A DNA stretch of 44,489 nucleotides from a virus. The stretch spans positions 1 through 44,489 of IMG/VR virus record IMGVR_UViG_3300005732_000014; one strand, given 5' to 3'. Both the position numbers and the translations under genes were made by a program. A model generated the notes under the pieces. The model was not told the origin of the DNA. It did not search any database and saw only the letters and a program-made list of their open reading frames with translations. Shown one piece after another: positions 14,531 through 23,907 of this stretch (position 1 is the first letter of the stretch; every line of letters begins with the position of its first letter).

Positions 14531-16975
14531 ATGGCCAAAGTTGACGGATCACTCGGCTCGCTAGTGCAGGGCGTGTCCCAACAGCCCGCGCGGGCACGGC
14601 GCCCAGGGCAGGCAGAAGAACAAATCAATGTGGTGAACGATGAAGTGTTCGGACTATCCAGACGATACCCCACACATTTCGTGGCCCCACTTGCAGGACT
14701 AACCGGCACTGACGTATGGAGCGACAATGCAGCTGCTGGGTTCGTAGATGACGGGACCGGTGAAATAGTCGTATGGTACGCGAAGGGCACTAATATCAAA
14801 CTGTTTAGTGCGACGACTGGTGTAGAGCTTGCTGATTTTACGTCCTCATATCTACCAGCAAACACAAAGGAAGATCTGGTAGTGGCGACTGCTGACGACG
14901 CGATATCGCTGCTGAATAAGCAGCAGGTTGTGTCGTTTGACGGTGCGGCGGTTCGGGATGTTGCCGACGAGCACAGCTGGGTAGTGTACACACGCGGTGG
15001 TGCAACCGGTACAGATTTCAGCATCCAGATCGTGGATAACATCGCGACGGTCGGTATTACCATTGTGACATCGACGAACAACCCGGAGCAGGTCACAACC
15101 ACCTTCATCATAGGTCACCTTGAAGATCTCATAGACGGCGCATTCAACAGCGGCGGCGGGAACAAGCTGGAGCTCAATGGGACCATAGACGACGCTGGCG
15201 CACGTGCCCACCTCGCCGCGCACTACACGATATCGCGGGTTGGTAACTATCTAAGTATCGTAGCGAACAGCGCTGCTACAGACAGTGCAATCACAGCAGA
15301 GGACGGTACTGGCACGCGCCTTATGCAGGCTGTCAGCACTAGTATCAAGGATGTTGGATACCTACCAACGCGGGCGCACAAGAACCAGCTCGTTCTGGTA
15401 TCTGGTGATGCGGCGACTGAGGACGACTACTATCTGCGTTTTGATGTGCCTGGGGCAGACGCTACCGGGTCATTTGTAGACAAGGATGGGGTATGGAAGG
15501 AGGATTGTGCGAGAGACACGTCATTCCGACTAGACGCCGCCACCCTGCCGCATCGGATCAAAAACGACACCGGCTACACTTTTGGCGAGATGGTATGGGA
15601 AGACAAGGCGGCAGGCAACGACCAGAGCAACCCGGACCCTGGCTTTGTCGGCTCTACCATTAGTGGGCTTGCAGAATTCCAGGAGCGCCTAGTACTGCTA
15701 CACGGTCGGCAGATCACGATGTCGCAGGCCAAAGAGTTCGGAAACTTCTTTTTGCAGTCCGCAACGGGCACACTTCCCGACGACACGATCAACGTAGAAC
15801 CGACGGCTGGCGGACACAACAGCGTTATGACATACGCCGTCAGCTCTAACAAGGACCTTGTCATATTTGCAACGAACAACGCGCAGTTCACGATCTCAGG
15901 CAGGACAAAGCTAGATCCGTCCACGGTGGCAGTACCCCTTACTGCGGACTTTGGTATGGATATCGGAACTAAGCCAGTAGCAGCAGGTAACGTCGTTTTC
16001 TACCCATCGCAGGTAGGAGACTTCGCAGAGATCAGTGAGATGTTTCTACTGGGCTCAGACGCCGTCCACGACCGGCGTAGCGTGTCTAACCACGTACCTA
16101 AGTTCATTCCAGCTGGCGTTGAGAACCTCCTAGCGGACGATGGTAACGGGCTGTTGCTGGCTTGGAACACGCGATCAGATACGGTGTTCGTCTATGAGTA
16201 CATGTGGATCGACAACAAGCGTGTGCAGTCCGCGTGGTCAAAGTGGCAGTTCACTGATAAACTGGTGAGCGCGTACATCCAGGATGCCACAGTCACGATG
16301 CTTTTCGAGCAGGATGATAACCTACCCGCATATGTAGCCACAATGGATCTTGCGAGACAACCCGTTGCTGGACTAGAGCACGAGACACACTTGGACCGTA
16401 TCACGGTCAAGGAGACTACTGACTTCTCTCTGCCTACACTACCGGCTGGTCGGGAGTACGTAGCTGTCAATGGTGCAGACAGTGAGCTAAATCCAGGCTT
16501 GCTCGCTACGCTGACACAGGGTGCCACTAACCCAGACGGTACGACAGACTATGCCGTGTCTGGTGGTGACGGTCCATTCGTCATAGGTATCCCGTACGCC
16601 ACCCGGTACGTGCCTACAATGCCTGTTATCAAAGACAGGGCTGGCGTCGCGCGTGCTAAGTCTGACCTCAGCGTTGCACGCTTTCTGATCGACACTGTGG
16701 ACACTGGACCTATCCGTATGATCCGAGAGACCGTGTATGAGGACCCAGAGGACTGGTGGACGCACGACTGGGAAGGCTTCACTTGGGACGACCCAGACTT
16801 CACACTAGGCGCTATCCCAGTAGATAGCGGTGTAGTGGAGTTCACGTTCGAAGACAACGCAGCTACGGCCAGTCTAGCGATTGAGACGAGCTCACACCTA
16901 CCAATGAACATCACAGAGATCGAGTGGACAGGCTCCCTACGAGGCCGGTCACAGCGAGTTAACACAGGAGGCTAG
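14531..16975 (+). CDS. Tail tubular protein B, nozzle (T7 gp12-like)
   Basis: 814 residues (T7 gp12 has 794). The start, MAKVDGSLGSLVQGVSQQPA followed by a QINVVNDEVFGLSRRYPT stretch, is the recognisable nozzle N-terminus. The rest is beta-rich, as expected for the propeller and platform domains that carry the tail fibres. GGAGGCTGATC precedes the ATG. It follows tail tubular A by two bases and precedes the internal virion genes. Confidence 0.95.
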   Translation: MAKVDGSLGSLVQGVSQQPARARRPGQAEEQINVVNDEVFGLSRRYPTHFVAPLAGLTGTDVWSDNAAAGFVDDGTGEIVVWYAKGTNIKLFSATTGVELADFTSSYLPANTKEDLVVATADDAISLLNKQQVVSFDGAAVRDVADEHSWVVYTRGGATGTDFSIQIVDNIATVGITIVTSTNNPEQVTTTFIIGHLEDLIDGAFNSGGGNKLELNGTIDDAGARAHLAAHYTISRVGNYLSIVANSAATDSAITAEDGTGTRLMQAVSTSIKDVGYLPTRAHKNQLVLVSGDAATEDDYYLRFDVPGADATGSFVDKDGVWKEDCARDTSFRLDAATLPHRIKNDTGYTFGEMVWEDKAAGNDQSNPDPGFVGSTISGLAEFQERLVLLHGRQITMSQAKEFGNFFLQSATGTLPDDTINVEPTAGGHNSVMTYAVSSNKDLVIFATNNAQFTISGRTKLDPSTVAVPLTADFGMDIGTKPVAAGNVVFYPSQVGDFAEISEMFLLGSDAVHDRRSVSNHVPKFIPAGVENLLADDGNGLLLAWNTRSDTVFVYEYMWIDNKRVQSAWSKWQFTDKLVSAYIQDATVTMLFEQDDNLPAYVATMDLARQPVAGLEHETHLDRITVKETTDFSLPTLPAGREYVAVNGADSELNPGLLATLTQGATNPDGTTDYAVSGGDGPFVIGIPYATRYVPTMPVIKDRAGVARAKSDLSVARFLIDTVDTGPIRMIRETVYEDPEDWWTHDWEGFTWDDPDFTLGAIPVDSGVVEFTFEDNAATASLAIETSSHLPMNITEIEWTGSLRGRSQRVNTGG

Positions 16976-16976
16976 G

Positions 16977-17543
16977 ATGGACTGGCAAGGATTGATGGAC
17001 GCCGGTGGTACGAAAACCATCGGCGGTTTCTTCACAAGACACTTCCAAACACGGGCGCAGAACAAGGTGCGCGCGGCGCAGAACCGCAATGCACAGATCA
17101 CTGGGGCGCGAAACGCAGGTATCCTGTCGCAGAACCGGGCGAAAGTGCGTGAGGAGGCCACCAGCTCGCGCGTTAAAATACAGCGAGCCCGGAACAAAGC
17201 AAAAGCTGCGGCTACGGTGAGTGCGGCATTCGCTGGTGTGCAGGGTGGTAGCGTTGACGCGACATCATTCGACGTATCACGTAGCGCTGCCGAGCGTATC
17301 TACGACGTAAAGTCCAGGGCTGGCGCAGAGCTTGCCAACATTCAGGAGCAGGACTACCAGAACAAGGTGAACACCTCGCTAGCGCAGCAGACGATGCTGG
17401 CAGGTCCAAACCTGATCGGTATCGCGCTGGATCTGGCAGGAACAGAGTTCCAGCGTAGAGCCGACGACACCGGCAGCGACGGTCTAGGACAACCCGACAC
17501 ATCAGGGTCTGGCCTGATTATGAACATCTTCCAACGATCTTAA
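16977..17543 (+). CDS. Internal virion protein (T7 gp14-like)
   Basis: 188 residues (T7 gp14 has 196). Strongly basic and Ala-rich helical N-terminal half (NKVRAAQNRNAQITGARNAG, AARNKAKAAATVSAAFAG-like), then DVSRSAAERIYDVKSRAGAE. It lies just after the nozzle gene, where T7 has gp14, the ejected protein that forms a channel in the outer membrane. RBS AGGAGGCTAGG. Confidence 0.85.
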   Translation: MDWQGLMDAGGTKTIGGFFTRHFQTRAQNKVRAAQNRNAQITGARNAGILSQNRAKVREEATSSRVKIQRARNKAKAAATVSAAFAGVQGGSVDATSFDVSRSAAERIYDVKSRAGAELANIQEQDYQNKVNTSLAQQTMLAGPNLIGIALDLAGTEFQRRADDTGSDGLGQPDTSGSGLIMNIFQRS

Positions 17544-17556
17544 CTAGGAGGCCGGA

Positions 17557-20500
17557 ATGGCTCAAGGACAATTCACGCGGGAACAGACCGGCAATCCACT
17601 AGCAGTCTCGGATCTAGGTACTGCGCCAAAGACCCGCGCCGGTCTCAGCGGAGTACGCACAGGGCAGGGGCAGGTCGACACATCAAGCACGCTCACCGAC
17701 AGCGTAGACACACTACTAGACGGTGCGGCGTCACTGCGGCAACGCACGCAGAACGAAGACTTCATTCGCGGGCAGGCTGCAGCCATGGCTGGCGAGACAG
17801 AGGCAGAGCTACGTGCGCGCGGCGGGAGCAGACACGAGATGGCCGGTATGGTCGAGATCGAAGTCGGCAACATGATGTCCGCGTGGCACCAGCAGCAGAT
17901 CCAGGACGCCAAGGTAAACTGGTCGGAAACAGACCCGGCAGAGTACCAAAAGCACTTGGCTGCGCAGAGTGCAGATCTGATCGAGCAGGTTGGAGGAGAC
18001 GCGTTCGCTAAGTCTACACTCACCGGCCTCCTAGGCAGGTCGGTTGGGCAGCTTGCACAGGCTCAGCAGATCAGCCACCAAGGCTTCGTAGAGAACGGTA
18101 TCGCGACTGAGTACGGCGCAGGTCTCAGTATTGCAGCGTCTCACGGCGTCGCTGTGACACGTGGCACCTCTACAACGCCGGTCGCTAATGCAGGTTTTCG
18201 AGACCTAGCGGCGTCCGTAGTTGATGCAACGATCCACCACGAGAGTGGCGGAGATGTGAACGCTCAGAACCCGATGCCTGGGCAAACAGCAGGCGGTGCA
18301 GCAGGTTTCATCGACAGTACCTGGATAAACATGATCCGCACACACAGACCAGATCTTGCAGCCGGTAAAACCAGCGCCGAGATCGTGGCCATGAAAACAG
18401 GTGCAGGATCTGGACCACTCAGCCGGGAGATGGCAATCGCGTACGGCGCAGAGAATGCTGCTAGCTTGTCTGCTGCAGGCCTGCCTGTGACTAAGGGCAC
18501 AATCCGCCTCGCACACTTCGCAGGGGGTCCCGGAGCAAAGCGCCTACTCCGCGCCGACCCGTCGGCACCTGTACGAGAGCATATCACTGCAGCGGCCTAC
18601 AAAGCTAATCCACACATCCAGGGTAAGACGGTACAATGGGTTATCGACTGGGCAGCCAAGCAAGCTGGTTCTGCACAAGAGACAACCATGCGGCAGCGCG
18701 TCCTGACAAATCCTGGTATTACACCAGAGCGGCACAGACAGGAAGTTCTCGGCGCAATGCTGGACGGGTTTCGTAACGACGACCCTACACTTTTCGAGAC
18801 TGCCGGTGGCGTAGAGACACTCCGAGAACTAGGCGCATCGAATGCTCAGATCCGCTCTATTATGAAGGGCTACGAGGCGTACAAAGACAGAGAGCTCAGT
18901 GCGTACTCCATGGAATACGAGCGCGGCGCTGACGAGATCATCTCCTTGGCTGACGAGGGTGAGCTATCGGAGGACGAGGTGTACGAGCGGCTCATGGAAT
19001 TCCAGACCGCGCACCCACGGACAGATGTAGAAGCACGACGCCTGTACAACGAGGTAGCAAAAGAGCTCCGTGCAAACGAGGTCGATGTAGGCTGGGCAAC
19101 ACCGGATGGGATGAAATTCCTACTGGACATCACGGATCGTGCAGAGAAGGCCAGCGACACAGACGAGCTACGCGACATCATGTCTGAGCTGGTCGACGAG
19201 GGTATAGCAAACGGTATCTCGCCGGAGGACACCGCTACGCAGACCGCTGGACTAGCCAAGGCGTACGCCAGCGTACAGGATGCTAAGGCAACGGAAGTCG
19301 CACGGCGCGCGAGAGCTGCGGAGAGCGTGCGTGCAACTGAGATGGAAGCACTGCGTGCTCTAAGTACCGGAACCCTGGACGATGCATCACCAAAAGTACA
19401 GGCTGCAGGTATCAAGCAGTTGCAGGCACGTATCGGTGAGGAAGTACGCGCTGACGTGGACAGCGGTGCCGTACCGGTAGCGCAGGCAGCTGCAGCAGCG
19501 GCGCAGCGGTATACGCAAGAGCTGGTGGCGAGTAATGCAGTAGACCCTACCCTAGCCAACGAAATGGCCGCATCAGTCGTTGACACTCGTGGTTGGGGCG
19601 TGGATGGGGATCTGCCGCAAGAGGCGATCACGGCCTACGCTACATACCTGGAGTTCGTTAAGGGTGAGCGGGCGACGGATGCATACATGAACCGTATGTT
19701 TGCAGACAAGCCAGAAGCCCTTGCGTTCTTCCGATCAGCAGAGGCAATGGACGTCGGTAGCTCAGACACCACTACTGCATTGCGCACGGCTGCACGGTTA
19801 CGTGACGAGCCTGCGCGCCTGGATGCTGTGATCGCACGTATGGAGACCCTCAACTCCAGCAGCTTCATGGAAGACGCGGTAGAGGAGTTCACACGCCAGT
19901 CCGGTCTGATGGGTAACTGGGTTCAGCGCCGTCTGGGTCGACTAACGACGTCAGCACAGCAAGATGCGGACGCGGACACATTGGCGACGGACACGAAACT
20001 GCGTAGCTACCTAGACTCCGCCACACGCGCGGTAGTAGCGCAGGTTCCTGGTATAACACCGGAGGCTGCGCGTAAACACGCAGTAGGTCAGGCTCTAAAT
20101 GCAGGTGCCGCAGTCATGGGTAACTTCATTGTGGCGCCTACAGGAACCACCGTGTATGAGTTGGCTGGCATCTCTAAGGACGAGGGACCTGATGCTATCA
20201 ACACGGCTGTTCAGGACGCGATCCTGGACAACCTGGACCAGCTACCGGAAAGTGCACGGAATTCTATTGTTTTCGCGATGCGTCAGGGTCCGCAGAGCCT
20301 TATGACGCGCTCATCGCCCGGTAGCGAGTTCTTCGGGATAGCTGCCGGTGACGAGATGTCTCGGAAGGATATTACAAGTGCAGACTGGGACATCCACACA
20401 ATCAATACAGACGGCGACATACAGTTCTTCGTCACGCCGAACAAGGCGACGATTGACAACTGGTCTAAGATCCTTCTAGGGTCCGGGAACCAGCTAGATG

Positions 20501-20706
20501 TTGCTGCTATGTCTCAGCCAATCCAGTTCTCTCTCAGCGAGGCGGGACGTGCATGGAATATGCGTGAGAACGCACCGTCTGCCGCAGACGATCTAACGAA
20601 CTCGTTCGTGGATAGTCTGAGGTCCTTCGGGGCAGCCCTTGCGGATCCAGAAGAACCAGCACCGCTCCCACAGCTGGGCGTTTCACCACAAGATCTACTT
20701 AACTAA
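17557..20706 (+). CDS. Internal virion protein with lytic transglycosylase domain (gp15-like position)
   Basis: 1049 residues. Residues about 215-340 form a soluble lytic transglycosylase-type domain with the catalytic Glu229 in TIHHESGGD, then GGAAGFIDSTWINMI and the AHFAGGPGAKRLL segment. The rest is helical and Ala/Glu-rich. As an ejected core protein it would open a local gap in peptidoglycan during DNA entry. In T7 the transglycosylase domain is at the N-terminus of gp16; here it is in the preceding core protein, at the gp15 position. AGGAGGCCGGA precedes ATG 17557. Confidence 0.9.
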   Translation: MAQGQFTREQTGNPLAVSDLGTAPKTRAGLSGVRTGQGQVDTSSTLTDSVDTLLDGAASLRQRTQNEDFIRGQAAAMAGETEAELRARGGSRHEMAGMVEIEVGNMMSAWHQQQIQDAKVNWSETDPAEYQKHLAAQSADLIEQVGGDAFAKSTLTGLLGRSVGQLAQAQQISHQGFVENGIATEYGAGLSIAASHGVAVTRGTSTTPVANAGFRDLAASVVDATIHHESGGDVNAQNPMPGQTAGGAAGFIDSTWINMIRTHRPDLAAGKTSAEIVAMKTGAGSGPLSREMAIAYGAENAASLSAAGLPVTKGTIRLAHFAGGPGAKRLLRADPSAPVREHITAAAYKANPHIQGKTVQWVIDWAAKQAGSAQETTMRQRVLTNPGITPERHRQEVLGAMLDGFRNDDPTLFETAGGVETLRELGASNAQIRSIMKGYEAYKDRELSAYSMEYERGADEIISLADEGELSEDEVYERLMEFQTAHPRTDVEARRLYNEVAKELRANEVDVGWATPDGMKFLLDITDRAEKASDTDELRDIMSELVDEGIANGISPEDTATQTAGLAKAYASVQDAKATEVARRARAAESVRATEMEALRALSTGTLDDASPKVQAAGIKQLQARIGEEVRADVDSGAVPVAQAAAAAAQRYTQELVASNAVDPTLANEMAASVVDTRGWGVDGDLPQEAITAYATYLEFVKGERATDAYMNRMFADKPEALAFFRSAEAMDVGSSDTTTALRTAARLRDEPARLDAVIARMETLNSSSFMEDAVEEFTRQSGLMGNWVQRRLGRLTTSAQQDADADTLATDTKLRSYLDSATRAVVAQVPGITPEAARKHAVGQALNAGAAVMGNFIVAPTGTTVYELAGISKDEGPDAINTAVQDAILDNLDQLPESARNSIVFAMRQGPQSLMTRSSPGSEFFGIAAGDEMSRKDITSADWDIHTINTDGDIQFFVTPNKATIDNWSKILLGSGNQLDVAAMSQPIQFSLSEAGRAWNMRENAPSAADDLTNSFVDSLRSFGAALADPEEPAPLPQLGVSPQDLLN

Positions 20707-20722
20707 TCAACAGGAGGCCAAC

Positions 20723-23700
20723 ATGGCTGAACTTGAACTCGACCTTATCGGTCAATCCACCTTCCAAGACGAGTTGGCCTCCCGTGATGCGGAGACCGCG
20801 CTAGCCGAAGATACGACAGTCACTGAAACTCTCGGTGCGGCGTGGCAGCAAAACCTGGGTCCGCAGATCTGGAAGACGCTGGACACTAAATTCACCCACG
20901 CGCCGCAGGATGGTTTCGATCCACAGATGTGGTTAGAAGAGAACGGAGCCACGATCCCAGAGAGCCTATATGATCGGTTCTCTGGTGTGCGATCCGCTGG
21001 AGAGGCTGCCGAGCTTGCAGCACGCGTACATGACGATATCCAGAACCAGCGCATACTCCAGGCGAAAGGCGCAACTGGCGTTGCTGCGTCTCTTATCGCG
21101 GGTATGGCCGACATCGACGCACCCTTGACACTCCTTACTGGCGGATACTCGAAGGCAGCAACCGTTGCAGGCAGAGTAGCGCAGGGTGCAGCTGCTGGCG
21201 CTGCCCTGGGCGTGGCGATGGAGGGCGGACGCCAGCTGGTGGATCCGCTCGCTGAGACATCCGACATCATCACCGGTGGGTTGTATGGTGCCGCGTTCGG
21301 CGGCGCCGGTGGTCTACTTCTAAACAGATCCCTACACGCGACTGCTGACGAGTTCGTTGAGGCACGCCCAGGTCTGCATGTGAACCTAGACGATTACACG
21401 TTCGTAGACAGTGACAGCTCCCTAGGCGCGTCGTATCGAGGTACCGACACAGTAGATACCTCCAGGATGAGCGCTACGCAGAAGGACATCCTGTCAAAAG
21501 CACAAGCCACCATGCGCCAGCCGGGGCACTTGGCCACTGGCGAGACTGTCGCAGACCTGTTCGAAGATATGGGCGGCGCAGACGGACACGTAGCAGCGGC
21601 TGGTCGGCGGTTTGCCGAGGGTATCGCAAAGGTGCCGGGTCTGCGGTCGTTGTTCGACGACGTCGCGGCAGGCGGTACGATAATGAAGGCTATGGCGTTC
21701 GACCTGTTGGAGAGTCCAGCCGGTCGGGTACGAAACAACCAGTCGGCGTCCGGGCTTATGAGCAAGTACGAGCGCGTTCTGGCAACAGAGCTCATGCCGA
21801 TTGATAATGCGTACGACCAGTGGTACAAGCGAGAGGGCGGTGGCGTGCTGTCCAACATCACCGGTGAGCGGCGAAAAGTCTTCGACAGACAAGTCCTGAC
21901 AGAGATGGACAACCGCGCACACGGCGGACCACGTACGGAGGACCCCCTCATACGGCAGGCTGCTGACGCTCTAGACGCGCACTACGCCAAGGATCTAGAG
22001 ATCAAGCTAGGCAGGGATGGGGAGGAAGCCGTAGACGGCGCCCAGGGCCTGACGCAGCAGACCGGGCACTACACGCGTAGCTGGGACGGCGCAGCTATCC
22101 GAGAAACAATGCGCAGAGGCATCTCGCAGAAGCGTATCGAGGCTATGGTTGCGAGCGCGTACCGTAAGATGCACCCAACACTCGTAGCCGAGGGACACGA
22201 CCAAGTTGTTGCGAAGGCGATTGTACGGCGTGCGCTTGCTAACGAGGACGGTATAGACACAAACATGTTGATGACCATGAACTCGGACGGTCAGGAGTTC
22301 CTGCGTCAAACTCTAAAGGATAGCGGGTACAACGACGAGAACTTTGACGCGTTGATGAAGGCGCTCCAGGGGTCCGCAGAGGAGCGCGGTCAACTTGGAT
22401 CAAACAAGGCACGTATTGAGTTGGACATGCGCGTATCCGACGGTGATCTGAGTATGCTAGATCTGATCAACACAAATTTGACGGAGCTCACACAGAGAAA
22501 TCTGCGGAAGACCGCCGGTGCGGCTGCATTGGCAAGAAAGGGGATTACGAACAAAGGGCAGCGGAAGGTTATGATCGACGCGGCAATTGCGGAGATGGTT
22601 GCTCGTGGCGACACGGACACCAAAGGGAAGCGCACGACCATGGAGAACATGTTCACGCACTTCGACGGTGGGCCAATTGCCGGTGGTGTAGATCCAACAG
22701 TGAGCAGGATGAAGCGCATCGCAAACCTGGGGTTGCTAAACCAGATGGGCTTGACACAGGCTGGTGAGACAGGCGCGCAGATTGCAGCCGTCGGCGCAGA
22801 TACCTGGAAGCGGCACGCAAAGGATGTGTTCAACACTCTGGAGAAGGAAGGACCTAACGGGCGCCTAGCTCAGGAGCTCCGCCCATTCATGGGAGAACTC
22901 GGTAACGACCATATGCTGTTCCGGCCAGAGCTACAGCTGGACGAGATCCGCAATGACCCGGTCTATGCCATGGAGCTGGACAAATTCCTAGGCACGTTGG
23001 ACGCTGTGCTTGGCAAAGGTCAGCGGTTGCAGGGCTATATCTCCGGTTTCTATTATGTAAAGTCGAAGCAGCAACAGATCGCAGTCACATCTATGGCGGA
23101 CAAGGCATTCCAACACCTCCGTGACGGAACGGGCGACGCGCAGCTCCGAGACATCGGTATCGACCCTAAGAAGTTCAAAAAGAACCTCAAGCATGTCGAG
23201 TTCTCAGAAGAAGGTTTTGTGAACCGGCTGCACATGGAGAAATGGGACCTCGCGGACGCCGACGACTTCGCCACCGCGCTTAACAGGTACACGCATCAGG
23301 TGGTCCAGCAAGGACTTGCAGGCGAGGACAGTCAGTGGTGGCACTCATCTTGGGGAGCGATCTTCTCGCACCTAAAGACATTCCCGCTGGCCGCGATGCA
23401 GAAGCAGGCAGCCCGCAACATGAACATGGGTACGCCGACGGCCACTGCCATGCTAACCATGGGCCTCGCTACGGCTGGTCTGGTGTACGCAGGGCGGCAG
23501 GTTATCAATGGCAAGGATGTACCGTCAGCAGCTGAAATGGCAAAGGGTGCGTTTGGTATGTCGAACATGACCGGGTGGTTCCCGATGTTTGCGGATCCAA
23601 TCGCCGCAATGCTTGGCATGAATGATATGCGATTTAATCAGTACGGGCGGCACTCTGCAAGCACCGGGATCGTGTCAGTGCCACCGGCCATCCCTACATT

Positions 23701-23842
23701 GAACCGGATGCTGCATATCCCTGGCGCCTTGAACCCAGTCGGTGATATGGCATGGAACGACCGTATCCGTGCTCTACAGGCTGCACCGATCATCGGTAAT
23801 GCCGTTGGCTTCACGGCTATATTCAACGCGATGAAGAACTAA
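20723..23842 (+). CDS. Internal virion protein (T7 gp16-like core protein)
   Basis: 1039 residues from ATG 20723, preceded by AGGAGGCCAAC; an open extension up to 20639 lies in the previous gene and has no RBS. The N-terminal quarter has a Gly/Ala-rich hydrophobic part (GAAAGAALGVAMEGGR, GGLYGAAFGGAGGLLLN), and the C-terminal part has HLKTFPLAAMQKQAARNMNMG, AMLTMGLATAGLVYAGRQ and WNDRIRALQAAPIIGN, a pattern known from gp16-type core proteins that are ejected into the cell envelope. No transglycosylase motif is visible here; that domain is in the upstream gene. Confidence 0.88.
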   Translation: MAELELDLIGQSTFQDELASRDAETALAEDTTVTETLGAAWQQNLGPQIWKTLDTKFTHAPQDGFDPQMWLEENGATIPESLYDRFSGVRSAGEAAELAARVHDDIQNQRILQAKGATGVAASLIAGMADIDAPLTLLTGGYSKAATVAGRVAQGAAAGAALGVAMEGGRQLVDPLAETSDIITGGLYGAAFGGAGGLLLNRSLHATADEFVEARPGLHVNLDDYTFVDSDSSLGASYRGTDTVDTSRMSATQKDILSKAQATMRQPGHLATGETVADLFEDMGGADGHVAAAGRRFAEGIAKVPGLRSLFDDVAAGGTIMKAMAFDLLESPAGRVRNNQSASGLMSKYERVLATELMPIDNAYDQWYKREGGGVLSNITGERRKVFDRQVLTEMDNRAHGGPRTEDPLIRQAADALDAHYAKDLEIKLGRDGEEAVDGAQGLTQQTGHYTRSWDGAAIRETMRRGISQKRIEAMVASAYRKMHPTLVAEGHDQVVAKAIVRRALANEDGIDTNMLMTMNSDGQEFLRQTLKDSGYNDENFDALMKALQGSAEERGQLGSNKARIELDMRVSDGDLSMLDLINTNLTELTQRNLRKTAGAAALARKGITNKGQRKVMIDAAIAEMVARGDTDTKGKRTTMENMFTHFDGGPIAGGVDPTVSRMKRIANLGLLNQMGLTQAGETGAQIAAVGADTWKRHAKDVFNTLEKEGPNGRLAQELRPFMGELGNDHMLFRPELQLDEIRNDPVYAMELDKFLGTLDAVLGKGQRLQGYISGFYYVKSKQQQIAVTSMADKAFQHLRDGTGDAQLRDIGIDPKKFKKNLKHVEFSEEGFVNRLHMEKWDLADADDFATALNRYTHQVVQQGLAGEDSQWWHSSWGAIFSHLKTFPLAAMQKQAARNMNMGTPTATAMLTMGLATAGLVYAGRQVINGKDVPSAAEMAKGAFGMSNMTGWFPMFADPIAAMLGMNDMRFNQYGRHSASTGIVSVPPAIPTLNRMLHIPGALNPVGDMAWNDRIRALQAAPIIGNAVGFTAIFNAMKN

Positions 23843-23873
23843 TCCTGATCGGGCGTACGCGCCCGGTCACCAC

Positions 23874-23892
23874 GTTACACTACTATAGGATA
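23874..23892 (+). promoter_or_regulatory. Phage RNA polymerase promoter for the tail fibre
   Basis: GTTACACTACTATAGGATA, one base away from the 9139 and 12729 copies. It lies in the 65-base gap before the tail fibre. A short inverted repeat, GGGCGTACGCGCCC (23850-23863), lies just upstream and may act as a boundary for the incoming transcript. Confidence 0.88.
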
Positions 23893-23907
23893 GAAAAGGA
23901 AATTATC

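Noticed and set aside
18870-19631. 253-codon minus-strand frame opposite the internal virion protein
   Set aside because: Ser/Ala/Arg-rich product typical of the complement of a GC-rich gene, with no RBS or promoter on that strand.
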